Virus record (IMG/VR): IMGVR_UViG_3300040801_003073
Coordinates: 1 to 41,956 of that record
Direction: 5' to 3' (one strand)
DNA length: 41,956 nucleotides
Origin: a virus
The notes beneath the pieces were generated by a model. That model saw only the letters and a program-made list of their open reading frames with translations. It searched no databases and had not been told where the DNA came from. Numbering within the stretch: the stretch's first letter is position 1; each line of letters opens with the position of its first letter. This document shows positions 1 to 8,000 of the stretch, piece by piece. Made by a program: the position numbers and the translations under genes.

Positions 1-156
1 AAATGTAGATATAAAGAATAACATCATAAAGAATAATATCGGCAATATAACTAAAAATGGAATGATATATAAGATAGGCATTAAGGCAATTACACCTATG
101 ATCGCTAATGCTAATATTATTGGTTGCTCAGTAATTTTTATAGTCTCTTGTGTCAT
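1..156 (-). CDS. Small hydrophobic membrane protein, cut by the left edge
   Basis: A leftward reading frame starts at an ATG 9 nt after the stop of the 62-aa gene and runs off the left edge, giving 52 visible residues. After about 12 polar residues (MTQETIKITEQP) the rest is almost wholly Ile/Leu/Val/Phe/Met, enough for one or two membrane segments. The stop region of the upstream gene (TTTAGGTAATTG) supplies a weak Shine-Dalgarno, so the two are probably co-transcribed. Function is unknown. If the window is circular, the first codon beyond the edge would be TAG, giving a complete 52-aa protein. Confidence 0.5.
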   Translation of the reverse strand, partial: MTQETIKITEQPIILALAIIGVIALMPILYIIPFLVILPILFFMMLFFISTF

Positions 157-165
157 ATCAATTAC

Positions 166-354
166 CTAAAATCTATATTTAGATTCATCTAATCTTTCTG
201 ATATATAATCCCAAACTTTTTCAGAAAATTCATTTGTAAATTTTTCAATAGTTTTATCATCATTAAAGCTATTAGAATAAAACATTTCTGATATAGCTTT
301 ATCAACTTCTTTTTTAATAGATAATTGAAATTCTTTATATGTTTTGTTTGTCAT
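166..354 (-). CDS. Hypothetical 62-aa protein
   Basis: This is a short, charged, probably helical protein (MTNKTYKEFQLSIKKEVDKA...) with no recognised domain. A good ribosome-binding site (GGGAG) lies about 7 nt upstream of the ATG, and a plausible sigma70 promoter lies further upstream. It is divergent from the packaging genes and heads a two-gene leftward unit with the membrane protein. The start is supported by the RBS. The function cannot be inferred; the position at the edge of a phage module suggests either a phage accessory gene or a host-flank gene. Confidence 0.55.
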   Translation of the reverse strand: MTNKTYKEFQLSIKKEVDKAISEMFYSNSFNDDKTIEKFTNEFSEKVWDYISERLDESKYRF

Positions 355-378
355 AATCTATCTCCCTTTCTCATGCTT

Positions 379-408
379 ATAATACTAGTATAGCATAGAA
401 TTAGTTAA
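379..408 (-). promoter_or_regulatory. Putative sigma70 promoter for the leftward 62-aa gene
   Basis: Read on the minus strand: TTAACT, an 18-bp spacer, then TATTAT, about 25 nt upstream of the ATG at 354. In AT-rich DNA such matches are easily found by chance, so the support is mostly positional. Confidence 0.3.
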
Positions 409-454
409 GAAACAGTTAATATCAATGGTTTAGAAGGGTAATATATTGCATATA

Positions 455-484
455 TTGCTTTTTTTCTAATAATAATGATATTAT
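455..484 (+). promoter_or_regulatory. Putative promoter of the rightward structural genes
   Basis: TTGCTT, an 18-bp spacer and TATTAT lie about 30 nt upstream of the first rightward gene. The region downstream holds two G-runs (AGGGG and AGGGGG), the second being the ribosome-binding site. It is the only good promoter match in the 159-nt divergent gap. Confidence 0.35.
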
Positions 485-513
485 GTAACTAGGGGTTTAA
501 ATAGGGGGTATAC

Positions 514-1020
514 ATGGATATCAATTGGATAGAAGAAGAAATAAAGATTAAGGATCTTAAAGAATATGATAAGAATCCTAGATATATAGATAAGGATCAA
601 TTTGACAAACTTGTCGCGTCATTAAAAGAAGATGGCTATCATCAAAGGATAATAGTAACGCCTGATAATACTATATTGGGTGGACATCAAAGGAAAAAAG
701 CGCTTAAAAAAGCAGGCTTCAAAGACAGCGATAAAATACAAGTATTAAAACCAGATAGGGAGTTAAGTGAAGATGAATTCAGACGCATTAATGTTCGTGA
801 TAATCTCAATCATGGTGCTTGGGACTTTGATGCTCTTGCTAATGACTGGGATTATTCCGAATTAATTGAAATTGGTTTCCCAGAAAATCTGTTGAATTTT
901 GATTTAAATATGGAAAAAGATGAGGCAATTCAAGAGGATAAAATTGACGAGGATTTAATTAAAGAGAACAAAATAAGCTATATAACATGTCCTGAATGTA
1001 AACATAAATGGGAGAAATAA
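514..1020 (+). CDS. ParB/sulfiredoxin-like nuclease-domain protein
   Basis: The N-terminal ~100 residues match the ParB N-terminal/sulfiredoxin-like fold found in many phages next to the terminase. Seen are NPRYIDKDQFDKLVASLKEDG (helix-strand), then IIVTPDNTILGGHQRKKAL, the GHxR-type box of the family. The C terminus ends with a short zinc-knuckle-like CPECKHKW, with only one CxxC pair visible. Family members bind or nick DNA or hydrolyse nucleotides; in packaging loci they are thought to help terminase site recognition or DNA modification. A five-G ribosome-binding site sits 5 nt before the ATG. The following terminase gene starts 1 nt after its stop. Domain call is confident, exact role is not. 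Confidence 0.8.
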   Translation: MDINWIEEEIKIKDLKEYDKNPRYIDKDQFDKLVASLKEDGYHQRIIVTPDNTILGGHQRKKALKKAGFKDSDKIQVLKPDRELSEDEFRRINVRDNLNHGAWDFDALANDWDYSELIEIGFPENLLNFDLNMEKDEAIQEDKIDEDLIKENKISYITCPECKHKWEK

Positions 1021-1021
1021 A

Positions 1022-1360
1022 ATGATGAAACATCCGCCACCAGAGCATACAAAATGGAAAAAAGGTCAGTCAGGCAATCTTAATGGTCGACCAAAAGGCA
1101 GGCTATCATTTGGACCTGCTATAGAAGAAGAATTAAGAGCAGCAATTAAAGATCCTAATGGCAACCCTATAGAGGTTCGACAAGCTCTAGTTAAGACCTT
1201 GATTAAAGAAGGTTTGAAAGGTAACATGAGAGCATTGGAGTTTATTATAGATAAAATCGATGGTAAGGCTAAGCAATCTTTACAAATCGAGGCAAGAGAA
1301 AATATCGATAAAGAACAATTAAAACGAATTGCTAAGGCTATTGCGGATGAATCCGAATGA
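1022..1360 (+). CDS. terS: DUF5681 protein, probable small terminase subunit
   Basis: The N terminus (WKKGQSGNLNGRPKGRLS) is the signature of DUF5681, a family that sits just before the large terminase in many phages. The rest is helical (EEELRAAIKDPNG...VRQALVKTLIKEGLKGNMRALEFIIDKIDGK). The family is generally taken as the small terminase, which recognises packaging sites and regulates the motor; that is inferred from position. Two adjacent ATGs (1022 and 1025) share the same RBS (GGGAG). Its last 14 nt overlap the TerL start, indicating translational coupling. Confidence 0.75.
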   Translation: MMKHPPPEHTKWKKGQSGNLNGRPKGRLSFGPAIEEELRAAIKDPNGNPIEVRQALVKTLIKEGLKGNMRALEFIIDKIDGKAKQSLQIEARENIDKEQLKRIAKAIADESE

Positions 1361-2702
1361 TCTTATTGAATATGGTTGTTATCATTATTTAGGTGCATAT
1401 GCTGAATATGTAAAAGAAGATTTCCAAAGGCCTGCACATATACAAAATATTATTAATCATTTGATTAAAGTTGAAGCAGGTGAAATTAAACGTCTAATGA
1501 TTAACGTACCGCCTCGTTTTGGTAAGTCTTATCTAGTATCGACAATATTTCCTACATGGTATCTTGGTCGAAATCCTAAAAATAATATTATATTTTCTAC
1601 ATATGGGCAAAGCCTTGCTGATGATTTTGGTAGGCAGGTTCGTAACATTGTACAAGATGAAAGATTTCAAGAAATATTCCCTGAAGTTAAGCTTGCTGAT
1701 GATAGCGCAAGTGTAAAGAAATTTGCTGTTAATCAAGGTGGTGTTTATTATGCAATAGGCGCTGGCGGGTCATTAACTGGTAAGGGTGGATCACTTATTA
1801 TTCTTGATGACGTGCTTAGAAATAGAGCAGATGCAAACTCATCTACTATAAGAAAAAATATTCTCGATTGGTATAAATCAACTCTATATACAAGGCTTGC
1901 ACCAGGTGGCTGCATAGTATTTATTAATACACGTTGGCATCAAGATGATCTTGCTGGTTATTTATTACAACATGAGCCTGAGTCATGGACGCATATTAAC
2001 ATGCCTGCTATATCAGATGATGGGCATTCTTTATGGCCTGAACGATGGCCTCTTGATAAGCTTGAAGAGATAAAAAAATCAATAGGCTCTTATGAATGGT
2101 CGGCATTATACCAACAATCACCTGCGCCTCAAGATGGGGGTATGTTTAATAAAGCATGGTTTGAAATTGTTAATGCCAAGACTGTAAATAATATAAAATC
2201 AATAAGATATTGGGATAGGGCTGCCACTGTTAAAAAAGATGGCAACGATCCTGATTGGACTGTAGGCGTTAAGATGTCTAAAACAAAAGAAGGCCTTTTT
2301 TATATTGAAGATGTAGTAAGGCTTAGGGCAAGTTCTTTAGATGTGCAAAAAGCTATACATAATACAGCCGTTCGTGATGGCACATCTACTGTCGTAGGTT
2401 TGGAGCAAGATCCTGGCTCTGCTGGTAAGTCAGAAGTTGATTACTTAACTCGTATGTTATCAGGCTTTATTGTAAAAACATTTAAGGTAACAAAAGATAA
2501 AGTAACAAGAGCATCGCCATTCTCTGCGCAATGTGAGGCGGGTAATGTTAGAATGCTCAAAGCCTCTTGGAATAATGATTTACTTGAAGAATTATCGATG
2601 TTTCCATTTTCAAAAAACGATGATCAAACGGACGCTGCTTCAGGATGTTTCAATTATTTAACTGAAGATAAATTTAGCTATGAAAGCATGGTAAGGTGGT
2701 AA
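1347..2702 (+). CDS. terL: Terminase large subunit (ATPase-nuclease packaging motor)
   Basis: This 451-aa protein has the two TerL domains. The ATPase has Walker A at residues 54-61 (VPPRFGKS) and Walker B at about 139-145 (SLIILDDV). The C-terminal RNase H-like nuclease shows YWDRAAT, then QDPGSAGKSEVDYL and a late acidic NDDQTDAASG. This matches the phage terminase C-terminal family TIGR01630. The protein powers DNA translocation into the prohead through the portal and cuts concatemers. I chose ATG 1347; an in-frame TTG at 1329 would add six residues but has no advantage. The end is close to the family's usual end, so the following HNH gene does not interrupt it. Confidence 0.93.
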   Translation: MNPNDLIEYGCYHYLGAYAEYVKEDFQRPAHIQNIINHLIKVEAGEIKRLMINVPPRFGKSYLVSTIFPTWYLGRNPKNNIIFSTYGQSLADDFGRQVRNIVQDERFQEIFPEVKLADDSASVKKFAVNQGGVYYAIGAGGSLTGKGGSLIILDDVLRNRADANSSTIRKNILDWYKSTLYTRLAPGGCIVFINTRWHQDDLAGYLLQHEPESWTHINMPAISDDGHSLWPERWPLDKLEEIKKSIGSYEWSALYQQSPAPQDGGMFNKAWFEIVNAKTVNNIKSIRYWDRAATVKKDGNDPDWTVGVKMSKTKEGLFYIEDVVRLRASSLDVQKAIHNTAVRDGTSTVVGLEQDPGSAGKSEVDYLTRMLSGFIVKTFKVTKDKVTRASPFSAQCEAGNVRMLKASWNNDLLEELSMFPFSKNDDQTDAASGCFNYLTEDKFSYESMVRW

Positions 2703-2746
2703 TAAGTATAGATTTTAAAATAGATTCGTGCTATGGTTATTTTGTT

Positions 2747-3409
2747 ATGGGAAGAATTTATAAAACAGCATCTACTACTGAAAGTATAATATATAAAGGG
2801 ATAAAATTTAATCGTTATCCAAATAGTAAAAATCCATCTCATAGAAAATATTATAGACCTCATGCAAATTATATAAAACAAGGTATAACATCATTACATA
2901 GAGAAATATGGAAAGATAATTTTGGTAAAATTCCAAAAGGCTATGATATACATCATAAAGATCATGATTTTAATAATAATTCTATAGATAATCTCATATG
3001 TATTTCAAAAAAAGAACACGCTAATCAACATGCAGAAGAAAATGCTATAAGAGGAAGAAGTGAAAAACAATTAAAACATTTAAATAAAATAAGAAATTTA
3101 ACAAAAGAATGGCATGCAAGCCAAGAAGGAAAGGAATGGCATAAACAACATGTAAAAAATTCTTTAGCAAAAGTAGAAAAAAAAGAATTTAAATGCATTA
3201 ATTGTGAAAAAGTATTTTACTCAATAATTACAAATTCAAAATGTTGTTGTAGAAAATGTTATACAAAATGGTATGAAAAACATAAAAGAAAAAGAAAATT
3301 AATAGATAAAATTTGTAAATTTTGTAATAAATCTTTTCAAGCAGATAGAAAAAAAACATTATTTTGTTCTTATTCATGCTCTGTTAAGTCTAGAAACATA
3401 TATATGTAA
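2747..3409 (+). CDS. HNH homing-type endonuclease with C-terminal zinc knuckles
   Basis: The 220-aa protein has an HNH_3-type core: HREIWKDNFGKIPKGYDIHH, then KDHDFNNNSIDNL, then KKEHANQH. Two Cys-rich modules follow (CINCEKVF...CCCRKC and CKFCNKSF...FCSYSC), likely zinc-binding DNA-contact units. Free-standing HNH genes nick DNA and spread by homing, and commonly sit between terminase and portal genes. Base use is still more A-rich than its neighbours, a sign of separate origin. No good RBS is visible. The start is uncertain: a GTG at 2696 overlapping the terL end would add 17 residues. Both flanking genes are intact, so it is an insertion between genes and not an intron or intein. Confidence 0.85.
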   Translation: MGRIYKTASTTESIIYKGIKFNRYPNSKNPSHRKYYRPHANYIKQGITSLHREIWKDNFGKIPKGYDIHHKDHDFNNNSIDNLICISKKEHANQHAEENAIRGRSEKQLKHLNKIRNLTKEWHASQEGKEWHKQHVKNSLAKVEKKEFKCINCEKVFYSIITNSKCCCRKCYTKWYEKHKRKRKLIDKICKFCNKSFQADRKKTLFCSYSCSVKSRNIYM

Positions 3410-3463
3410 TTCACATTTAATCTAATTTGTTTTACACTAAAACTAAATACTTGAGTTACTTCT

Positions 3464-3470
3464 GGGGGGG
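3464..3470 (+). promoter_or_regulatory. Seven-G ribosome-binding site of the portal gene
   Basis: A run of exactly seven G ends 4 nt before ATG 3475. This decides the portal start over the in-frame ATG at 3427, which has no RBS. Confidence 0.7.
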
Positions 3471-3474
3471 AGAA

Positions 3475-4965
3475 ATGACAAAGAAAAAAAATAAAGTTAT
3501 TAACCTAGACGGATGGGGAAATATCTTAACTAATCTAGGAATCCGTAGTCGCGATCGTACACAGTCAAATAAATATATGTATGATCTTAAGTTAGATGAA
3601 AATCAATTAATGAATTTATATACTGGTGATGGCTTTGCTAAAAAGATCGTTGATGCTGTTGCAAATGAGATGACAAGAGAATGGTTTACAGTTGAAGGAG
3701 ATACTGATAATCTGATAACAGGAGCGCTTGATGAGATAGATGGTAAATCTAAAGTTACTGATCTTATCAGATGGTCAAGATTATTCGGCGGGGCAGTTTT
3801 ATTGTTAGGTGTTGATGATGGTCAAGAATTAGATCAACCAATCAATTATAACAATATCAGAAAACTTGATTATCTACAGGTATTCGACAGGCATCAGGTA
3901 TGGTGGACATTTAATGATGTCTATGGTGTTGAATCAAGAAATTTTGGCAATCCAGAATTCTATAGAATAAATCCTTTAAAAACAGCAACAGCAGAAATCG
4001 TAGTACATGAATCTAGAATAATAAAAATGGATGGCGAGAAATTGCCTGTGCGTCGTTATATCGATAATGACTATTGGGGTGATAGCGTATTACAATCTTG
4101 CTATACACAATTAAAAAATCTTGGCGTTGCTTATGGTTGTACAGCTAACATTATAGAAGATTTCGTACAAACAGTTTTAAGTGTAAATAATTTATCTGAT
4201 ATGCTTGCGGCGGGTCAAGATGATCTGATTAAAAAACGTTTGGATATTATAGATACCTCAAGACATGTAGCAAATACAATATTATTAGATAGTGAAGAGA
4301 CTTATACTAAACAAGCAAGTTCAGTTGGTGGCCTAGATGGTCTTATAGATAAGTTTGCACTCGCTTTAGCTTCTGTGACTAACATACCAGTTACCTTTCT
4401 TATGGGGCAGGCTCCTGCAGGTCTACAAGCAACAGGTCAATCTGATATAAGAATGTTTTATGATAACATTAAGGCAGAGCAAGAAGATACCTTACGCCCT
4501 GTATTAGAAAAACTTACAAAAATAATTATGCTATCTAGTGAAGGTGGGTTTAATGGCCGTGAATTAGAAAACTGGTGCATTAAATTTAATCCTTTATGGC
4601 AAATGGGTGATCAAGAAAAAGCAACAATGAGAAAAACAGTTGCTGAAACTGATCAGATATATATTAACACTGGTGTTCTTGACCCTAGTGAAGTTGCTAT
4701 TGCAAGATTTGGTGGGGACAGTTATTCTATGGATACAGTTATTGATACTGAGACTAGGGAAAATCCTGAAATGACACCTGAAGATGTTTCTGCTATTGAG
4801 GAGATACGTAATACAGTAACTGAGATGGCAAGAAAAGAACAAGAAGAAGAAATGGAAGAGGAAGAGGAAGAAGAAATGCCAGCACCTCTACCACAAGCAA
4901 ATGAAGATGAAATGAGAAGGGAAGATCGCTTTTTTGATATATTAAACAAACTTGCTGAGAGGTAA
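3475..4965 (+). CDS. Portal protein, DUF1073 / Phage_portal_3 family
   Basis: This 496-aa protein matches the DUF1073 portal family: an N-terminal MYDLKLDENQLMNLYTGDGF, then ...KIVDAVANEMTREW and WSRLFGGAVLLLGVDDG, and a helical stem. Twelve copies form the ring at one capsid vertex through which TerL pumps DNA and on which the neck assembles. The C terminus has a strongly acidic run (EEEMEEEEEEEM near residue 460) and an ENPEMTPED sequence that recurs in the tape measure. Some databases label the family Acb1-like anti-CBASS; here position and length favour portal. The next gene starts 2 nt after the stop, so translation is probably coupled. Confidence 0.9.
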   Translation: MTKKKNKVINLDGWGNILTNLGIRSRDRTQSNKYMYDLKLDENQLMNLYTGDGFAKKIVDAVANEMTREWFTVEGDTDNLITGALDEIDGKSKVTDLIRWSRLFGGAVLLLGVDDGQELDQPINYNNIRKLDYLQVFDRHQVWWTFNDVYGVESRNFGNPEFYRINPLKTATAEIVVHESRIIKMDGEKLPVRRYIDNDYWGDSVLQSCYTQLKNLGVAYGCTANIIEDFVQTVLSVNNLSDMLAAGQDDLIKKRLDIIDTSRHVANTILLDSEETYTKQASSVGGLDGLIDKFALALASVTNIPVTFLMGQAPAGLQATGQSDIRMFYDNIKAEQEDTLRPVLEKLTKIIMLSSEGGFNGRELENWCIKFNPLWQMGDQEKATMRKTVAETDQIYINTGVLDPSEVAIARFGGDSYSMDTVIDTETRENPEMTPEDVSAIEEIRNTVTEMARKEQEEEMEEEEEEEMPAPLPQANEDEMRREDRFFDILNKLAER

Positions 4966-4967
4966 CC

Positions 4968-5213
4968 ATGTCATCATTCAAGGATAAAGCTTTAGAATTG
5001 CTAAACTTGAAAAATTTTGCTTCAATAGATTCATTGCAAATGTCTTTAGATGAAGAAATTATTCGTATTGCTGATGAATTAAAAAAACTCAATAAGCGTA
5101 TCGATAATATTCATGTTAGAATAGACAAAAAAGAGGAACAACTCAGAGAGCTTGAAATGCAAAAGCAGATCAAGTTAGATGAAATACATGAGCTATTCTA
5201 TAAGGAAATTTAG
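4968..5213 (+). CDS. Hypothetical 81-aa coiled-coil protein
   Basis: A small, highly charged protein whose second half is heptad-rich (LKKLNKRIDNIHVRIDKKEE...), so a coiled coil is likely. It follows the portal by 2 nt and precedes the next gene by 2 nt, in a tightly packed head operon. The ATG follows the AGAGG that ends the portal gene. No family was recognised; a small structural or assembly factor is possible. Confidence 0.7.
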   Translation: MSSFKDKALELLNLKNFASIDSLQMSLDEEIIRIADELKKLNKRIDNIHVRIDKKEEQLRELEMQKQIKLDEIHELFYKEI

Positions 5214-5215
5214 TT

Positions 5216-5578
5216 ATGGATTTAAAAGATTTAGAAATTAATCAGCTGGTTATAGAATGGCTTCGCTATCATATACCTCGTTATATAGATAAAAATATGC
5301 CAATCATGGTAGCAGATGAGGTGGATAAAATACCTGCTGCTATCAGTATTCGTAATGCTTATATCAAAGAAGATGAACTTAATATTGAACTTACCTCAAA
5401 TGAAATAATTAACTTAGGCTCGATTGTAAATTATGAATTAATAAAAAAAGAAATTAAATTACAATTAGATAATATTAAATTAGAAGACAAGGTTAAAAAG
5501 GAAAATTTAAAAAAAGATCTTTATAATTATCTTAAAAAGGTTAAAATGGATTTAAAGGATAATATAAAGGTAAAATAA
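5216..5578 (+). CDS. Hypothetical 120-aa protein in the head operon
   Basis: The N-terminal half is mixed alpha/beta (INQLVIEWLRYHIPRYIDKN). The C-terminal half is Lys/Leu/Asp-rich and helical, ending in alternating Lys-rich helices. It fits tightly between the coiled-coil gene and the GIY-YIG gene with 1-2 nt gaps. No domain was recognised and no function is assigned. Confidence 0.65.
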   Translation: MDLKDLEINQLVIEWLRYHIPRYIDKNMPIMVADEVDKIPAAISIRNAYIKEDELNIELTSNEIINLGSIVNYELIKKEIKLQLDNIKLEDKVKKENLKKDLYNYLKKVKMDLKDNIKVK

Positions 5579-5579
5579 A

Positions 5580-6239
5580 ATGTGGGAAAAAATTTCTAAA
5601 TGTACTTTAAGTTCAAAACATGATTCATACTGGAGATTAAGAAGTAAAAATTCTATTATTTGTTTAAATTCTAAATTTTGTAAACAACATAATATAAAGA
5701 AAAATAATAGTTATGCAGAGGTTTATCTGGATAATATAAATCATAAGTTAGCATTAAAAATTTCTGATGAAAGATTATCTGATGATTCTTATTTAATTAC
5801 ACAGGATGGTGGAAAAAGATCTGCACTAGAAAATAAATATACTGCTATTATTTGTTGTCCTACTATTTTTAAAAAGAATAATCGTTTAAATAAACTTGCG
5901 GAATATAAATATAACTTAATACCTACTTTTGATCGTGATTATAATTTCTTTTCAGTAAATTTACCACCTTGTTTTGAATTAAATGATTTAAATTCAATAG
6001 ATGATAATTCTAAAGGTATATATCAATTAAAATATAATAATAAAATAATGTATATTGGATGTGGTAATATAAAATCTAGAATTAGAACACACAAGAGAAA
6101 TCAGTTAGCATTTGATGATATATCTTTTTCTTTAACAGATGAGCATCAATATTGGGAAAATTATTGGTTAAAATACTATTTAGATAAAAATGGTGAATTA
6201 CCTATTCATAATACTTTATTAACAAACGGGGATTTATGA
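5580..6239 (+). CDS. GIY-YIG family endonuclease
   Basis: The 219-aa protein carries a C-terminal GIY-YIG nuclease module. Visible are GIY at residues 146-148, YIG at 158-160, R167/R169 and H171 in the central helix, E193 as candidate catalytic Glu and N211 in PIHNTLL. The N-terminal ~140 residues have no recognised domain and may be the DNA-recognition part. Such free-standing nucleases are typical homing endonucleases of phage genomes; a role in DNA processing is the alternative. It overlaps the next gene by 4 nt and starts 1 nt after the previous one. Its A-rich codon use resembles the HNH gene and is unlike the late genes. Confidence 0.8.
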   Translation: MWEKISKCTLSSKHDSYWRLRSKNSIICLNSKFCKQHNIKKNNSYAEVYLDNINHKLALKISDERLSDDSYLITQDGGKRSALENKYTAIICCPTIFKKNNRLNKLAEYKYNLIPTFDRDYNFFSVNLPPCFELNDLNSIDDNSKGIYQLKYNNKIMYIGCGNIKSRIRTHKRNQLAFDDISFSLTDEHQYWENYWLKYYLDKNGELPIHNTLLTNGDL

Positions 6240-7021
6240 TTGATGATAAAATATTAGATCAAATAAAAGATCCAGCTGCTGCATTAGTCTTAGCAGAATG
6301 GTTGCAAGATTTAATAAAAATTTATAATAATAAAAATCCAAACTTAATTACTAATGTTGAATTAGAAGATAATCATATAGTTGTTTCTTTTTTAGATGGC
6401 ACTAAAAAATCAACTAAAGATATTGTTGGTCTGCCTCCTGAACATCGCTATGTTGAAAAAGATAATTGCATACAGTTTAAACAGCCTGATGGCGAATGGG
6501 GTATATGCATACCTATAGAAGACAAACGCACAGTAAAGGTGGATAATTATGGTGGTTCTATCGGTCAACCTATTATTACAAAGCTTAGCGTATTATTTAA
6601 TAATATACTTATTGATAGCAATGTTCAAAAAATAGATTTTACGGGATCTGTTAATGTTACCAAAGTAGAAGATAAGTTTGTGCGGGTTGAAGTTTTTACT
6701 GGTCTTGTTTGGGATACCTTAACTGCCGATACAGTCTTAGAAAATAATAAAGGATATATAATCGATGGAAATGTACAATTAAATTTAACCTTGCCTGATA
6801 ATTGCGATATTGGCGACACTATCGAAATTTTGATGGGAAGTGTTGAAGGCTTTAGGTTAGTAGCGCCATCTGGAATTGATTTTTTTATGGGTAAAAAGCA
6901 AGTAGTTAATTATCTTGAAAATGCTCCTGGGCAAATTAATTCTGCTTTGGCAATTAAATGTAATTATGCTAATCTAAAATATATAGTAACCTCATCTATG
7001 GGGAATTTTACTATTAACTAG
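6236..7021 (+). CDS. Fibre- or decoration-like virion protein A
   Basis: The 261-aa protein has a helical start (DPAAALVLAEWLQDLIKIY), a middle part resembling fibre N-terminal modules (HIVVSFLDGTKKSTKDIVGLPPEH), and a C-terminal beta-rich domain (VWDTLTADTVLENNKGYIID...LTLPDNCDIGDTIEI...SSMGNFTIN). That last domain is clearly related to the C-terminal domain of the next gene. Four G residues 5 nt upstream act as RBS. The beta-domain is typical of surface fibres or decoration proteins. Its place inside the head operon suggests a head fibre or accessory surface protein; this is inference. Confidence 0.6.
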   Translation: MIDDKILDQIKDPAAALVLAEWLQDLIKIYNNKNPNLITNVELEDNHIVVSFLDGTKKSTKDIVGLPPEHRYVEKDNCIQFKQPDGEWGICIPIEDKRTVKVDNYGGSIGQPIITKLSVLFNNILIDSNVQKIDFTGSVNVTKVEDKFVRVEVFTGLVWDTLTADTVLENNKGYIIDGNVQLNLTLPDNCDIGDTIEILMGSVEGFRLVAPSGIDFFMGKKQVVNYLENAPGQINSALAIKCNYANLKYIVTSSMGNFTIN

Positions 7022-7043
7022 TTGCTAATTTTGGGGGGAAGAT

Positions 7044-7532
7044 ATGGTAACAAATAATTCATGGAATGCGGAATATAATAATGAGGACGGTCAACTACTC
7101 ATCGGTTCCACTTCACAAGATCAACCAATTGTAGGTACACTTACAGGCGGTGCAGGTATTACAGTTACTAATGGTGACGGTACAATTACAATCGATGCTA
7201 GTAAACAAGAATTTTGGGAAGTAATTACAGATGCTACCCATCAAATGGAAGTAGATAAATATTATCTAGCAAATAATGCTGCTCCTGTCGTCTTTACATT
7301 ACCAGCCACAGCGGCTGTAGGCACCGAGCTTAGAGTTGTAGACATGCAGGCAGGTTGGCAAATTGCACAAAATGCATCTCAGCAAATTCACTTCGGCAAA
7401 AAATCAACAACAGCTGGTGTAACAGGTACTTTAGATTCAACTAAAGAATATGATTCAGTGCATTTAGTTTGCTCAGTTGCAGATACTGAATGGATCGTAT
7501 TATCTAGTGTTGGTAATCTTGATATTAACTAG
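7044..7532 (+). CDS. Fibre- or decoration-like virion protein B
   Basis: This 162-aa protein has a fibre-like shaft motif (LTGGAGITVTNGDGTITID) followed by a beta-domain (FWEVITDATHQMEVDKYYL...VFTLPATAAVGTELRV...HFGKK...VLSSVGNLDIN). That domain is paralogous to the C-terminal domain of protein A, with the same closing SS-x-GN-x-x-IN. A six-G ribosome-binding site sits 5 nt upstream. It looks like a trimeric shaft plus small beta-sandwich. Likely virion-surface; the attachment point (head or tail) is not visible from sequence. Confidence 0.65.
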   Translation: MVTNNSWNAEYNNEDGQLLIGSTSQDQPIVGTLTGGAGITVTNGDGTITIDASKQEFWEVITDATHQMEVDKYYLANNAAPVVFTLPATAAVGTELRVVDMQAGWQIAQNASQQIHFGKKSTTAGVTGTLDSTKEYDSVHLVCSVADTEWIVLSSVGNLDIN

Positions 7533-7541
7533 GTTATAAAT

Positions 7542-8000
7542 ATGGCATTAATTAATTCATTAAATAATGAAAATCTAGATATCGCTAAAAAAGGTGTGGT
7601 AGTTGAGGAATTGACTGCCACCCTAGACTTTAATGATGATGCTTTTATAGTAACATCTGTTGGAAATAATAAAGTAAATGTTGAAATAGATACAAATATT
7701 TTACAAGAAAATTCTTTTAAGCGCGTTGCTACAGCTGTTGATTACACCACGCAAGCAGGCGATACTTATATAGGTGTAGATAGCACAAACGAAGTCACAA
7801 TAACGCTTGCAGCAGGCGAATATGAAGGACAAACAATAATAATAAAAGATGAGACAGGTAATAGTAATTCAAGAAAAATAACTGTTTTGCCTACATCACC
7901 AGATCTTATCGATGATAAAGATGAAATACAATTAGCATCAAAATACATAGCAATACAATTAGTGTATATTGCCAGCAATAACCAGTGGAGAATAATATAA
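7542..8000 (+). CDS. Fibre- or decoration-like virion protein C
   Basis: The 152-aa protein follows B by 9 nt. Its C-terminal domain (YTTQAGDTYIGVDSTNEVTI...EGQTIIIKDETGNSNSRKITV...IQLVYIASNNQWRII) is the widespread viral fibre module with the pattern Y-x-x-x-x-GD-x-Y-I...V-T-I-T-L...IKDE-x-G...W-x-I-I. It is analogous to, but further diverged from, the domains of A and B. The stop codon overlaps the next ATG (TAATG), so the downstream protein is translationally coupled. Probably another surface or collar component. Confidence 0.6.
   Translation: MALINSLNNENLDIAKKGVVVEELTATLDFNDDAFIVTSVGNNKVNVEIDTNILQENSFKRVATAVDYTTQAGDTYIGVDSTNEVTITLAAGEYEGQTIIIKDETGNSNSRKITVLPTSPDLIDDKDEIQLASKYIAIQLVYIASNNQWRII

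Noticed and set aside
2696-3409. Intron or intein in the terminase gene carrying the HNH nuclease
   Set aside because: TerL ends at its usual conserved region and the portal gene is intact, so the HNH gene lies between genes.
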